The translations under genes and the position numbers were made by a program. The notes under the pieces were generated by a model. That model worked only from the letters and a program-made list of their open reading frames with translations, was not told the DNA's origin and searched no databases. A DNA stretch of 15,495 nt from Limivicinus sp963617275 (GTDB lineage: Bacteria; Bacillota; Clostridia; Oscillospirales; Oscillospiraceae): positions 1-15,495 of the forward strand of contig CAVENX010000057.1 of NCBI GenBank assembly GCA_963617275.1, written 5' to 3'. This document shows positions 1 through 6,692 of the stretch, piece after piece. Within the stretch, counting starts at the first letter, position 1. Each line of letters opens with the position of its first letter.

Positions 1-22
1 ACAGAGCGCAGTGCAGCCCCTT

Positions 23-50
23 TTGTCAAAGAAGCTTGCTTCTTTGACAA
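23..50. repeat. Perfect 13-bp inverted repeat (hairpin)
   Basis: Arms at 23-35 and 38-50 are exact reverse complements (TTGTCAAAGAAGC / GCTTCTTTGACAA) with a 2-nt centre. Neither strand has a run of T directly after it, so it does not look like an intrinsic terminator by itself. It could be a dispersed intergenic palindromic element or part of a composite 3' end for gdhA. Its repetition elsewhere in the genome cannot be judged from this window. Confidence 0.6.
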
Positions 51-54
51 GCTG

Positions 55-100
55 ACCTCACTTTTTATGATATGTATTATATCATAAAAAGTGAGGTTTT
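55..100. terminator. Strong 19-bp hairpin, probable (bidirectional) terminator
   Basis: Arms at 55-73 and 79-97 pair perfectly over 19 bp around a 5-nt loop. On the plus strand the stem ends in TTTT, fitting termination of a gene left of the window. On the minus strand it lies about 30 nt after the gdhA stop codon but lacks a U-tract beyond the stem, so its role as gdhA terminator is less certain. Confidence 0.6.
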
Positions 101-128
101 ACAACGCCTTTGTCAGGCAGCGCACCGA

Positions 129-1478
129 TTACACGACGCCCTGTGCCATCATTGCGTCGGCTACCTTTAGGAAGCCGGCAACGTTCGCGCCAAGCATGAG
201 ATCGCCGGGCTTGCCGCATTCCACTGACGCGTCATAGCAGGCCTTGTAGATACTGCGCATGATGCCGTGAAGTTTTTCGTCAACCTCATCAAAACTCCAG
301 CTCATGCGAAGAGAGTTCTGGCTCATCTCAAGACCAGAGGTGGCGACGCCGCCTGCGTTGCTGGCTTTGCCAGGAGAGTAGAGCAGACCGCTGGCCTTTA
401 CGATCTCAATCGCCTCGGGTGTCAAGGGCATATTCGCGCCTTCAAATACCGCCATGCAGCCGTTGTCGACAAGCTTCTGCGCGCCTTCTGCATCCATCTC
501 GTTCTGAGATGCGCAGGGGTGGGCGATGTCGCACCTGACGCTCCATATATTTTTGCAGCCCTCGTGATATTCGCTGCCCGGAACCTCGTCGGCATAGACG
601 CTTATGCGCGCTCTGCGCTTCTGCTTGATGTCAAAAAGCTTCTCAAGCTTTATACCGTCTGGATCGTAGATATAGCCCTGCGAATCGCTCATTGCAACGA
701 CCTTGCCGCCAAGCTGCATACACTTCTGCGCGGCGTACTGCGCCACGTTGCCCGAACCGGAAACAACGACCGTCTTCCCGGCGTAGCTGTCGTTTCTGAG
801 GTGCTTGAGCGCTTCCGCGGAAAAATAGCAGAGTCCGTAGCCGGTGGCCTGTGTGCGGGCGAGAGAGCCGCCGTAGGACAGCCCCTTGCCGGTGAGGACA
901 GCCCCGTCATAGCGGTTCGTGATTTTTTTGTACTGCCCGAAAAGATAGCCGATCTCACGTGCGCCAACGCCTATGTCGCCAGCCGGGACGTCCGTGAACT
1001 GGCCAATGTGGCGATAAAGCTCCGTCATATAGCTCTGGCAGAAACGCATGACCTCCGCGTCGCTCTTGCCTTTCGGGTCGAAGTCGGAACCGCCCTTACC
1101 TCCGCCCATCGGAAGAGAGGTAAGAGAGTTTTTAAGTATCTGCTCAAAGCCGAGAAATTTCATAATACTCAGGTTTACCGACGGATGGAAACGCAGGCCT
1201 CCCTTGTATGGACCGATAGCAGAATTGAACTGTACGCGGTAGCCGCGGTTGACGCGGACGGCGCCGCAGTCGTCCACCCACGGGACGCGGAATTCTATGA
1301 CGCGCTCAGGCTCAACAAAGCGCTCGATAAGACCGGCTTTTTCCCACTCGGGATGCTTGTCGATAACAAGCTCAAGAGATTCAAAAACCTCGCGGACGGC
1401 CTGCAAAAATTCGCTCTCATGGCTGTCGCGGGATTCGACCTGCGCATATACCTTTTTCAGGTACTCATTTTTGAACAT
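129..1478 (-). CDS. gdhA: Glutamate dehydrogenase, hexameric, probably NADP-specific (GdhA)
   Basis: Cytoplasmic enzyme interconverting glutamate with 2-oxoglutarate plus ammonium. The 449 residues match the usual length of the small hexameric bacterial/clostridial class. Visible landmarks are GPYKGGLRFHPSVN (89-102) with the substrate-binding lysine K92, the PMGGGKGGSDFDP segment (123-135) with the likely catalytic K128, PAGDIGVGAREIG (165-177) with the conserved D168, and the dinucleotide loop SGSGNVAQ (240-247) followed by MSDSQG near 263-268. A Ser-Asp-Ser after the second beta strand, rather than the Ser-Gly-Pro recalled for the NAD-linked Clostridium symbiosum enzyme, favours NADP; that is inference. 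The C-terminus keeps the family's ADAMMAQG ending. The ATG follows GGGAGGT at good spacing. It is monocistronic, with a promoter about 50 nt upstream. Family assignment is very secure, cofactor preference moderately so. Confidence 0.97.
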   Translation of the reverse strand: MFKNEYLKKVYAQVESRDSHESEFLQAVREVFESLELVIDKHPEWEKAGLIERFVEPERVIEFRVPWVDDCGAVRVNRGYRVQFNSAIGPYKGGLRFHPSVNLSIMKFLGFEQILKNSLTSLPMGGGKGGSDFDPKGKSDAEVMRFCQSYMTELYRHIGQFTDVPAGDIGVGAREIGYLFGQYKKITNRYDGAVLTGKGLSYGGSLARTQATGYGLCYFSAEALKHLRNDSYAGKTVVVSGSGNVAQYAAQKCMQLGGKVVAMSDSQGYIYDPDGIKLEKLFDIKQKRRARISVYADEVPGSEYHEGCKNIWSVRCDIAHPCASQNEMDAEGAQKLVDNGCMAVFEGANMPLTPEAIEIVKASGLLYSPGKASNAGGVATSGLEMSQNSLRMSWSFDEVDEKLHGIMRSIYKACYDASVECGKPGDLMLGANVAGFLKVADAMMAQGVV

Positions 1479-1522
1479 GAGTAATACCTCCCAAAAGTTT
1501 TTTGTGTGTTAAAGGCAGTTTC

Positions 1523-1551
1523 ATTATACCGTATCGTTTCGTGTCTGTAAA
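1523..1551 (-). promoter_or_regulatory. gdhA promoter (TTTACA-17-TATAAT)
   Basis: Read on the minus strand, TTTACA at 1551-1546 and a perfect TATAAT at 1528-1523 are separated by 17 nt. Transcription would start near 1516, giving a 5' leader of about 37 nt that contains the GGGAGG ribosome binding site of gdhA. Confidence 0.8.
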
Positions 1552-1589
1552 TAGCTGCAATTGTCTGTTTTGTAACAAGTGTATAGTAA

Positions 1590-1601
1590 ATGAGCGCTCA
1601 T
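1590..1601. promoter_or_regulatory. Perfect 12-bp palindrome ATGAGCGCTCAT, possible operator
   Basis: A self-complementary 12-mer lies about 40 bp upstream of the gdhA -35 box and about 100 bp upstream of the tRNA promoter. Its position fits an activator or repressor site for gdhA, but only the symmetry supports this. The rest of 1552-1698 is AT-rich with no credible gene. Confidence 0.25.
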
Positions 1602-1698
1602 GGATGCGCAAAATATATATAATGTACAATATATGCGCGGGCGGAACGGATATGTTTTTCGCACAGAGTGAAAAGGAAAGAAAAAATTGAAAAAGGTG

Positions 1699-1726
1699 TT
1701 GACAAAAATAAAAAAATGTATATAAT
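1699..1726 (+). promoter_or_regulatory. tRNA-Gln promoter (TTGACA-16-TATAAT)
   Basis: Consensus TTGACA at 1699-1704 and consensus TATAAT at 1721-1726 are spaced by 16 nt. The expected start, around 1733, leaves only a few nucleotides of leader before the tRNA, typical of a strong stable-RNA promoter. Confidence 0.85.
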
Positions 1727-1739
1727 AACACTTGCGTTT

Positions 1740-1813
1740 AGCGGAGTTGTGTAAAGGTAGCACACCGGACTCTGACTCCGTTTGTGAGGGTTCGAATCCT
1801 TCCTCCGCTGCCA
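1740..1813 (+). tRNA. tRNA-Gln (anticodon CUG), CCA encoded
   Basis: The sequence folds as a standard cloverleaf. The acceptor is AGCGGAG (1740-1746) with CTCCGCT (1803-1809), discriminator G1810 and encoded CCA 1811-1813. The D arm is GTGT/GCAC (1749-1752, 1760-1763), and the T arm is GAGGG/CCTTC around TTCGAAT (1791-1797). The anticodon loop CTCTGAC (1770-1776) gives CUG at 1772-1774, decoding CAG. The A-U first pair of the acceptor is typical of tRNA-Gln. The top of the anticodon stem has a C1765-U1781 mismatch, leaving four good pairs. It has its own promoter and terminator and so appears to be a single-gene unit. Confidence 0.95.
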
Positions 1814-1816
1814 TAT

Positions 1817-1852
1817 CGCCGCAAGCTTATGTTTTGCTTGCGGCGTTTTTTT
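1817..1852 (+). terminator. Intrinsic terminator of tRNA-Gln
   Basis: A 10-bp GC-rich stem (CGCCGCAAGC 1817-1826 / GCTTGCGGCG 1836-1845) with a 9-nt loop is followed directly by seven T residues (1846-1852). It begins 4 nt after the encoded CCA. Confidence 0.95.
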
Positions 1853-1933
1853 ATGATTTGACCCTGCAAATTTATAGTCTATGGCCGGATGCAGCTGAAA
1901 CATTCCGCGTTATGAATTTTTACAACTTTTTTG

Positions 1934-1947
1934 GCGGCAGATGCCGC
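1934..1947 (+). promoter_or_regulatory. Small GC hairpin abutting the Shine-Dalgarno of the kinase gene
   Basis: GCGGCA (1934-1939) and TGCCGC (1942-1947) are perfectly complementary, giving a 5-bp stem with a 4-nt loop. It ends 2 nt before the GGAGG (1950-1954) that serves the ATG at 1961. Such a hairpin could stabilise the mRNA 5' region or affect ribosome access. No clear promoter for the kinase gene was found in 1853-1933. Confidence 0.3.
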
Positions 1948-1960
1948 ATGGAGGATAATT

Positions 1961-3160
1961 ATGAAGCTTCTTGTCTGCAATGTGGGCAGCACATCATTGA
2001 AATTCAAGCTGTATGAGATGCCGGAGGAGAGAGTGTACTGCCGTGCCGGTGTTGAGAGAGTAGGCAGCACCGACAGTGCGATTTTTACATATAAAAACGA
2101 GGAGAGCGGCCATTCCGTCAGACTTGAGGGACGATCTGTGCCTGAATACCGCCGCGGCATTTCGATGTTCCTTAAAACCGCTCTTGAGGACGCCGCGCTT
2201 CCGCTCAATGATATTAACGAGATAGAAGCCGTCGGCTTCAAGACTGTGCTGTCAAAGGGCTATTACGGCGTACATGAACTTGACGAAAACGTGATACAGG
2301 GGATGCGGGACTTTCTCTATATTGCGCCTGTCCATAACAGCGCCTATTTTTCCGCTGTGGGGCAGTTCAGGGAGCTTTTGCCGCACACCCCGCTTATAGG
2401 CGTTTTTGAAACCGCTTTCCATACCACCATTCCGCCCGAGCGCAGTATATATTCGATACCGTATGAGTGGTATGAGAAATACGGCATAAAAAAGCTTGCT
2501 TATCACGGCGCATCGCATGAGTATATTTCCGAACAGTCAGCAAAGTACGGCGAAAACCGCTGTGTAATATCCTGCCATCTCGGCGGAAGCTGCTCTGTCT
2601 GCGCGATACTTGACGGGAAGAGTGTGGACTCAAGCTTCGGCTTCTCGCTCCAGACCGGCGTGTTCCATGCGAACCGCTGCGGCGATATTGACCCATATAT
2701 CATTCCGTTTCTGCTCAATGAGGGGATGAGTATTGACGAGGTGCTGGACGGGCTGAGCAAAAACGGCGGACTTTTGGGAATTTCCGGCGTCAGCAACGAT
2801 CTCAGGCTCGTTATGCAGGCGGCGGACAGCGGAAACGCCAGGGCAAAGCTTGCGGTAGACGCATTTGTGTGCTCAATAGTGCGCTTTATCGGGATGTTTT
2901 ATGCGGAGCTTGGCGGACTTGATCAGCTTGTTTTTACAGGTGGGATAGGGGAGCACTCCGCAGAGATACGAAGCAGAGTATGCAGCGCCGTGTCCCATAT
3001 GGGCGTTGTTATTGATGAGAGCAGGAACAGCAATGTTGAACAGGGCGTGATAACAATGGCGGATTCTCCCGTCAAAGCCGTCATTATTCCCGCAAATGAA
3101 GAGCTTGGCATTGCACGGAAGAGCTATCGTTATATTTCCGAAAAGGGGATGGTCAAATGA
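1961..3160 (+). CDS. Acetate/propionate kinase family protein (AckA-like, divergent active site)
   Basis: Member of the ASKHA carboxylate kinase family, which interconverts acyl phosphate plus ADP with a short-chain carboxylate plus ATP in the cytoplasm. The 399 residues match AckA length. Conserved parts are the N-terminal phosphate loop NVGSTSLKF (7-15), AYHGASHEYIS (180-190) with the catalytic-type H182, the NRCGDIDP segment (238-245) with R239, FTGGIGE (325-331) and PANEELGIAR (377-386). Positions invariant in textbook AckA differ: the VGHRVVHGGE motif reads VGFKTVLSKG (K94 for arginine, HGG lost), VFDTAFH reads VFETAFH (E150), HLGNGAS reads HLGGSCS (G209/S210), and GIGEN reads GIGEH (H332). 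It may prefer another carboxylate or act weakly. The ATG at 1961 is chosen for GGAGG 6 nt upstream; a TTG 30 nt earlier lacks such a site. No phosphotransacetylase is adjacent. Confidence 0.88.
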   Translation: MKLLVCNVGSTSLKFKLYEMPEERVYCRAGVERVGSTDSAIFTYKNEESGHSVRLEGRSVPEYRRGISMFLKTALEDAALPLNDINEIEAVGFKTVLSKGYYGVHELDENVIQGMRDFLYIAPVHNSAYFSAVGQFRELLPHTPLIGVFETAFHTTIPPERSIYSIPYEWYEKYGIKKLAYHGASHEYISEQSAKYGENRCVISCHLGGSCSVCAILDGKSVDSSFGFSLQTGVFHANRCGDIDPYIIPFLLNEGMSIDEVLDGLSKNGGLLGISGVSNDLRLVMQAADSGNARAKLAVDAFVCSIVRFIGMFYAELGGLDQLVFTGGIGEHSAEIRSRVCSAVSHMGVVIDESRNSNVEQGVITMADSPVKAVIIPANEELGIARKSYRYISEKGMVK

Positions 3161-3834
3161 CGGAGATCCAGAAGCGGCTGTCTGCGCTTGCCGACGGAAA
3201 AAATGCGGAGTTTCAGGCAAAGCTCACGCCTAATGTAGAGCGAGACAAATTCATCGGCGTTCGCACACCGCAGCTGCGAATCCTTGCCGCGTCGCTTTCG
3301 GAGAAGGAGCGCGCAGAGTTTACGGAGGCGCTCCCGCATGAGTTTTATGATGAAAATATGCTCCACTCGGTAATACTTGAAAAGTGGAAGGATTACGGGA
3401 AATGTCTTGAAAAGGTCGAACGATTCCTGCCGTATGTGGACAATTGGGCGGTGTGCGATACCCTGCGTCCAAAGGTTTTTGCCGGACACAGGGAGGAGCT
3501 TCTGCCGAATGTCAAGCGCTGGATAGCTTCGGATATGGTGTATACATGCCGCTTCGGGATAAATATGCTTATGACGCACTATCTGGACAAGGCCTTCAAA
3601 GAGGAATATCTTGCCCTGCCTGCCGCGGTGGCAAGCGAGGAGTATTATGTGCGCATGATGGCGGCATGGTACTACGCAACGGCGCTTGCCAAGCAGTGGG
3701 ACAGCACTATCCCATATATAGAACGCAGTCTCCTGCCGCCGTGGACGCATAACAAAACGATACAGAAAGCCTGCGAGAGTTATCGCATCACGCCGGAGCA
3801 GAAAGCATACCTCAGAACCCTTCGCAGAAAATAA
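3157..3834 (+). CDS. DNA alkylation repair protein (AlkD-like HEAT-repeat family)
   Basis: A 225-residue, all-helical protein of the AlkD/AlkC-like DNA alkylation repair family. These enzymes remove N3- and N7-alkylated bases from DNA by a glycosylase mechanism without classic base flipping. Recognisable features are GVRTPQLR (34-41), the Y-V-D-N-W-A-V-C-D segment (93-101) whose W97 and D101 correspond in context to the AlkD aromatic/aspartate pair, an arginine at R132 in YTCRFGINML, and VRMMAAWYYATA (165-176) with W171. Its ATG overlaps the stop of the kinase gene (ATGA, 3157-3160), so the two are translationally coupled and form one operon. A strong terminator follows 6 nt after the stop. 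The family assignment is firm; catalytic competence is inferred from residue context only. Confidence 0.9.
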   Translation: MTEIQKRLSALADGKNAEFQAKLTPNVERDKFIGVRTPQLRILAASLSEKERAEFTEALPHEFYDENMLHSVILEKWKDYGKCLEKVERFLPYVDNWAVCDTLRPKVFAGHREELLPNVKRWIASDMVYTCRFGINMLMTHYLDKAFKEEYLALPAAVASEEYYVRMMAAWYYATALAKQWDSTIPYIERSLLPPWTHNKTIQKACESYRITPEQKAYLRTLRRK

Positions 3835-3839
3835 TATAT

Positions 3840-3880
3840 AAAACGGCAAAACCGCTAATTTCAGGCGGTTTTGCCGTTTT
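3840..3880. terminator. Bidirectional terminator between convergent genes
   Basis: A perfect 16-bp stem, 3840-3855 with 3865-3880, surrounds a 9-nt loop. It starts AAAA and ends TTTT, so both strands show a U-tail. It lies between the stop of the AlkD-like gene (3834) and the stop of the minus-strand symporter (3886), and can end both transcripts. Confidence 0.93.
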
Positions 3881-3885
3881 GTGAT

Positions 3886-5220
3886 TTACCAATTGAATGT
3901 TATAAGACCGTAGATGTAGATAAGAGCTACCGCGATAGGTACGAAATACTGCATGAGCGGCTTCATCCATGGCTTGACTTTCAGGCCGCTTCCGGAGTTT
4001 GCCTCGGCCACAAAGCTGTCCCAGCCCCAGCCGAATTTGTTGCAGCAGAACAGGGCAAGTGCAAGCGAACCGAGAGGCAGAACGTTTGTGGAAACGATGA
4101 AATCCCAGAAGTCGAGCCAGGCAGAGCCCTCCGCGAACGGCTGGAATGTAAACACGCTGTAACCGAGTGCGGTGGTGAGCGCAACAGCAAAAATAGCAAG
4201 TCCGCAGATAACCGAGGCTTTGGTACGCTTCCAGCCGGTGATCTCGCGTATCATGGCAAGAATGTTTTCGCACACGGCAAGGACGGTTGACATTGCCGCG
4301 AAGACCATGAACAGGAAGAACAGAGCGCCCCACCAGCGTCCGCCGTTCATGTTTGTGAAAACGGAAGCCATTGTGTCGAACAGAAGGCTGGGGCCGGAGT
4401 TGACCTCGACGCCGTAGGTGAAGCAGGCGGGGAACATGATAAGCCCGGCGACGATAGCGACAAAGGTGTCAAGGCATATGACGGTAACAGACTCGCCAAG
4501 CAGGGAACGCTCCTTGCCTATATAGCTTCCGAAAATGGCCATTGCGCCGGTACCGAGGGACAGAGTAAAGAACGCCTGATTCATTGCGCCGACGATCACC
4601 GAGCCGTTGATTTTTGAGAAATCGGGAACAAGATAGAAACGTATGCCCTCTGCCATGCCGGAGAGAGTAAAGCTGTGTATCGTCAGAACAAGCATTAGAA
4701 CGAAAAGAGCCGACATCATATATTTGGTGACTCGCTCAAGCCCGCCCTGAAGATTGAAGCTGAGAACCGCAAACGCGATGACAACAACAATGGCAAGATA
4801 TTCGACGTTGAGGGTGGGATTTGTTATCATGGAGACAAAGCCGAGATCTGATGTTCTCCCGGTAAGAAACTGAACAAAATAGCAGAGGATCCACCCGGCG
4901 ACGACGGTGTAGAAAGCCATGAGTGCAAAGCAGCCGAGCAGACAGGTATATCCGATAACGCCCCATTTCTGCCCGGGTTTCTGGAGCTTTTTGTACATGA
5001 ACAGGGGACTCGTCTGCGCGGCGCGGCCTACGGCAAACTCCATTGTCATCACGGGCAGACCAAGGACGATCAGGCACAGAATATATATGAGAACAAAACT
5101 GCCCCCGCCGTACTGACCTGTCATCCATGGGAATTTCCATACATTTCCGCAGCCTATCGCACAACCGGCCGAAAGCATTATGAAACCAAGTCGGCTTCCG
5201 AGTTTTTCACGATTTTCCAT
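3886..5220 (-). CDS. Neurotransmitter:sodium symporter (NSS/SNF) family amino-acid transporter
   Basis: Integral membrane Na+-coupled symporter of the LeuT-fold NSS family; bacterial members (LeuT, Tyt1, MhsT) import amino acids. The 444 residues fit the shorter bacterial class, usually 11 membrane helices. Diagnostic regions are the broken TM1 (SAGCAIGCGNVWKFP, 17-31, with N26 at the Na1-type position), GLPVMTMEFAVGR (54-66), the unwound TM6 stretch FFTLSLGTGA (217-226), and the AAMSTVLA segment in TM8 that supplies Na2-type Ser/Thr ligands. Substrate cannot be read from the sequence; a hydrophobic or aromatic amino acid is a family-based guess. The ATG follows AGAGGT at 9-10 nt. It lies 58 nt downstream of the NhaC gene on the same strand with no terminator between, so the two are probably cotranscribed. 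Confidence 0.95.
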   Translation of the reverse strand: MENREKLGSRLGFIMLSAGCAIGCGNVWKFPWMTGQYGGGSFVLIYILCLIVLGLPVMTMEFAVGRAAQTSPLFMYKKLQKPGQKWGVIGYTCLLGCFALMAFYTVVAGWILCYFVQFLTGRTSDLGFVSMITNPTLNVEYLAIVVVIAFAVLSFNLQGGLERVTKYMMSALFVLMLVLTIHSFTLSGMAEGIRFYLVPDFSKINGSVIVGAMNQAFFTLSLGTGAMAIFGSYIGKERSLLGESVTVICLDTFVAIVAGLIMFPACFTYGVEVNSGPSLLFDTMASVFTNMNGGRWWGALFFLFMVFAAMSTVLAVCENILAMIREITGWKRTKASVICGLAIFAVALTTALGYSVFTFQPFAEGSAWLDFWDFIVSTNVLPLGSLALALFCCNKFGWGWDSFVAEANSGSGLKVKPWMKPLMQYFVPIAVALIYIYGLITFNW

Positions 5221-5278
5221 TTAATTGTACCTCTGAATAGTTTATCCGAATGTTTTTGAAATTGTATTGTAAGAATTT

Positions 5279-6589
5279 TCAGCTCTTCTTTTCGGGAATA
5301 AGGAAGATGAATACGAGGGAGCTGACAAGAAGCAGGAAGGGATAAATAAGGAAAGGGATTATCTCAAAGGCGGACACGGTGCAGTCAAGAGCTTTCGCCT
5401 GCGAGATCGCAACGAGCATCTGTGCGCCGTAGGGTATGATGCCCTGAAAGACGCAGGAGAACGTGTCAAGCAGTGAAGCGGTCTTTTTCGCGCTCACTCC
5501 GTACTCATCCGCCATTTCCTTTGCAATCGGATTTGCCATGACTATTGCCACTGTGTTGTTTGCAGTCGCAATATCCATAAGCCCGACGAGTACGCCCATG
5601 CCGAGCTGACCGCCTTTTTTGCCCTTGAACACCCTTTTGATTCCGTAAAGCAGCGCGTCAAAGCCGCCGTATTCGCGGATAAGCGCACACAGCGCCGCGA
5701 CAAGTATTGCAACGGTTGCGGTTTCATACATACCGGATATGCCGCTTCCCATACTGCCAAGAAGCCCGAAGAAACCGTCTGCCGCACCGGTTGCAAGCAT
5801 TATTGCGCTGCCGGAAACGATGCCTATGAGCAGGACAACAAACACGTTTATTCCGATAATGCCGCCGACAAGAACCAATATGTACGGAATGATCTGGACA
5901 AGGTTGTATTCGCCCAAGGTAAGCTCAGCGTTATGACCGGCGGTCATTAAAAAGACGATGACCAGCGTTGCTATCGCGGCGGGAAGCGCGATCCAGAAGT
6001 TTTCGCGGAACTTATCCTTCATCTGGCAGCCCTGACCGTTGCACGCGGCTATTGTTGTATCGGAGATAAAGGAGAGATTGTCGCCGAACATTGACCCGCC
6101 CATGACGGTGCCGATGCAGAGCGCCGGGTTATAGCCGGAAGCGACAGCGATTTCGACGGCAATAGGCGTGATAAGCGTGATCGTGCCGACGGAGGTACCC
6201 ATTGCGGTGGACACAAAGCAGGCTATCACAAAGATCATTGCGACGGCAAACTTCGCCGGGACGATACTCAGAAGGAAGTACGCGACACTCTGTGCGCCGC
6301 TTCTGCCGACTATGCTGGAAAACATACCGGCGGTAAAGAAAATAAGAACCATTATAATAATGTTCTTGTCGCCGACGCCGTGCCCCATCACGGTCATTTT
6401 TTCGTCAAAGCCGAGGGATTTGTTCTGGAGTACGGCGACAAGTATCGCCACAAGGAAAACGGCGACGATGGGAATGTTGTAAAACCCCATTTCCTTGCCG
6501 AGTATGTACTCAAAAAGAATACCGAGGCCGAGATACAGGACAAGGAATACGCCGATAGGAAGCAGTGCTTTTACGTTGCCTTTTTTCAT
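5279..6589 (-). CDS. Na+/H+ antiporter, NhaC family
   Basis: A polytopic membrane protein of 436 residues in the NhaC family (ion transporter superfamily), typically exchanging Na+ for H+; some members exchange organic substrates such as malate and lactate. The sequence is a series of hydrophobic helices with the family's signature polar segments: GTSVGTITLITPIA (131-144) and GGSMFGDNLSFISDTTIAA (164-182), the latter containing the charged Gly-Asp-Asn and Ser-Asp motifs in the membrane. The inverted half shows a second NTVAIVMANPIAKEMADEYG-type segment. The start ATG follows GGGAGA. It precedes the NSS symporter gene, so a shared sodium-cycling role is plausible. No convincing promoter was seen directly upstream; an attenuator-like hairpin separates it from the FMN dehydrogenase gene. 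The exact exchanged substrate is unknown. Confidence 0.92.
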   Translation of the reverse strand: MKKGNVKALLPIGVFLVLYLGLGILFEYILGKEMGFYNIPIVAVFLVAILVAVLQNKSLGFDEKMTVMGHGVGDKNIIIMVLIFFTAGMFSSIVGRSGAQSVAYFLLSIVPAKFAVAMIFVIACFVSTAMGTSVGTITLITPIAVEIAVASGYNPALCIGTVMGGSMFGDNLSFISDTTIAACNGQGCQMKDKFRENFWIALPAAIATLVIVFLMTAGHNAELTLGEYNLVQIIPYILVLVGGIIGINVFVVLLIGIVSGSAIMLATGAADGFFGLLGSMGSGISGMYETATVAILVAALCALIREYGGFDALLYGIKRVFKGKKGGQLGMGVLVGLMDIATANNTVAIVMANPIAKEMADEYGVSAKKTASLLDTFSCVFQGIIPYGAQMLVAISQAKALDCTVSAFEIIPFLIYPFLLLVSSLVFIFLIPEKKS

Positions 6590-6623
6590 TTTTCTTTCTC
6601 CCGTTATTAATTAATATACTCAT

Positions 6624-6670
6624 AAAAACGGCACCCGTCTGATTGCACGAGCGCCGTCAAACGGATGCCG
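6624..6670 (-). terminator. Intrinsic terminator or attenuator between FMN dehydrogenase and nhaC-type gene
   Basis: On the minus strand, CGGCATCCGT (6670-6661) pairs with ACGGGTGCCG (6638-6629) over 10 positions with one internal mismatch, followed by TTTTT (6628-6624). A competing inner pairing (ACGGC near 6656-6652 with GCCGT at 6632-6628) is also possible, so the region could switch between structures. No separate promoter for the downstream antiporter gene is evident, so partial readthrough is a reasonable model. Confidence 0.65.
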
Positions 6671-6692
6671 AAATCATTAAAAAACAGGTATT

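Noticed and set aside
267..1484. 405-codon open frame on the plus strand opposite gdhA
   Set aside because: It lies entirely antisense to a strongly conserved glutamate dehydrogenase with its own promoter and ribosome binding site. The translated protein has no recognisable domain and the frame is a product of codon bias.
1600..1640. AT-rich repeats around 1610-1634 as an operator or origin
   Set aside because: The arms do not form a true dyad and the ATGCGC copies are direct rather than inverted; likely low-complexity promoter-flanking sequence.
1502..1690. 62-codon plus-strand frame between gdhA and tRNA-Gln
   Set aside because: It overlaps the gdhA promoter on the other strand and has no ribosome binding site; its composition looks like non-coding AT-rich sequence.
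3130..3849. 239-codon minus-strand frame opposite the AlkD-like gene
   Set aside because: Antisense shadow of a conserved gene, with no ribosome binding site or recognisable domain; it also runs into the bidirectional terminator.
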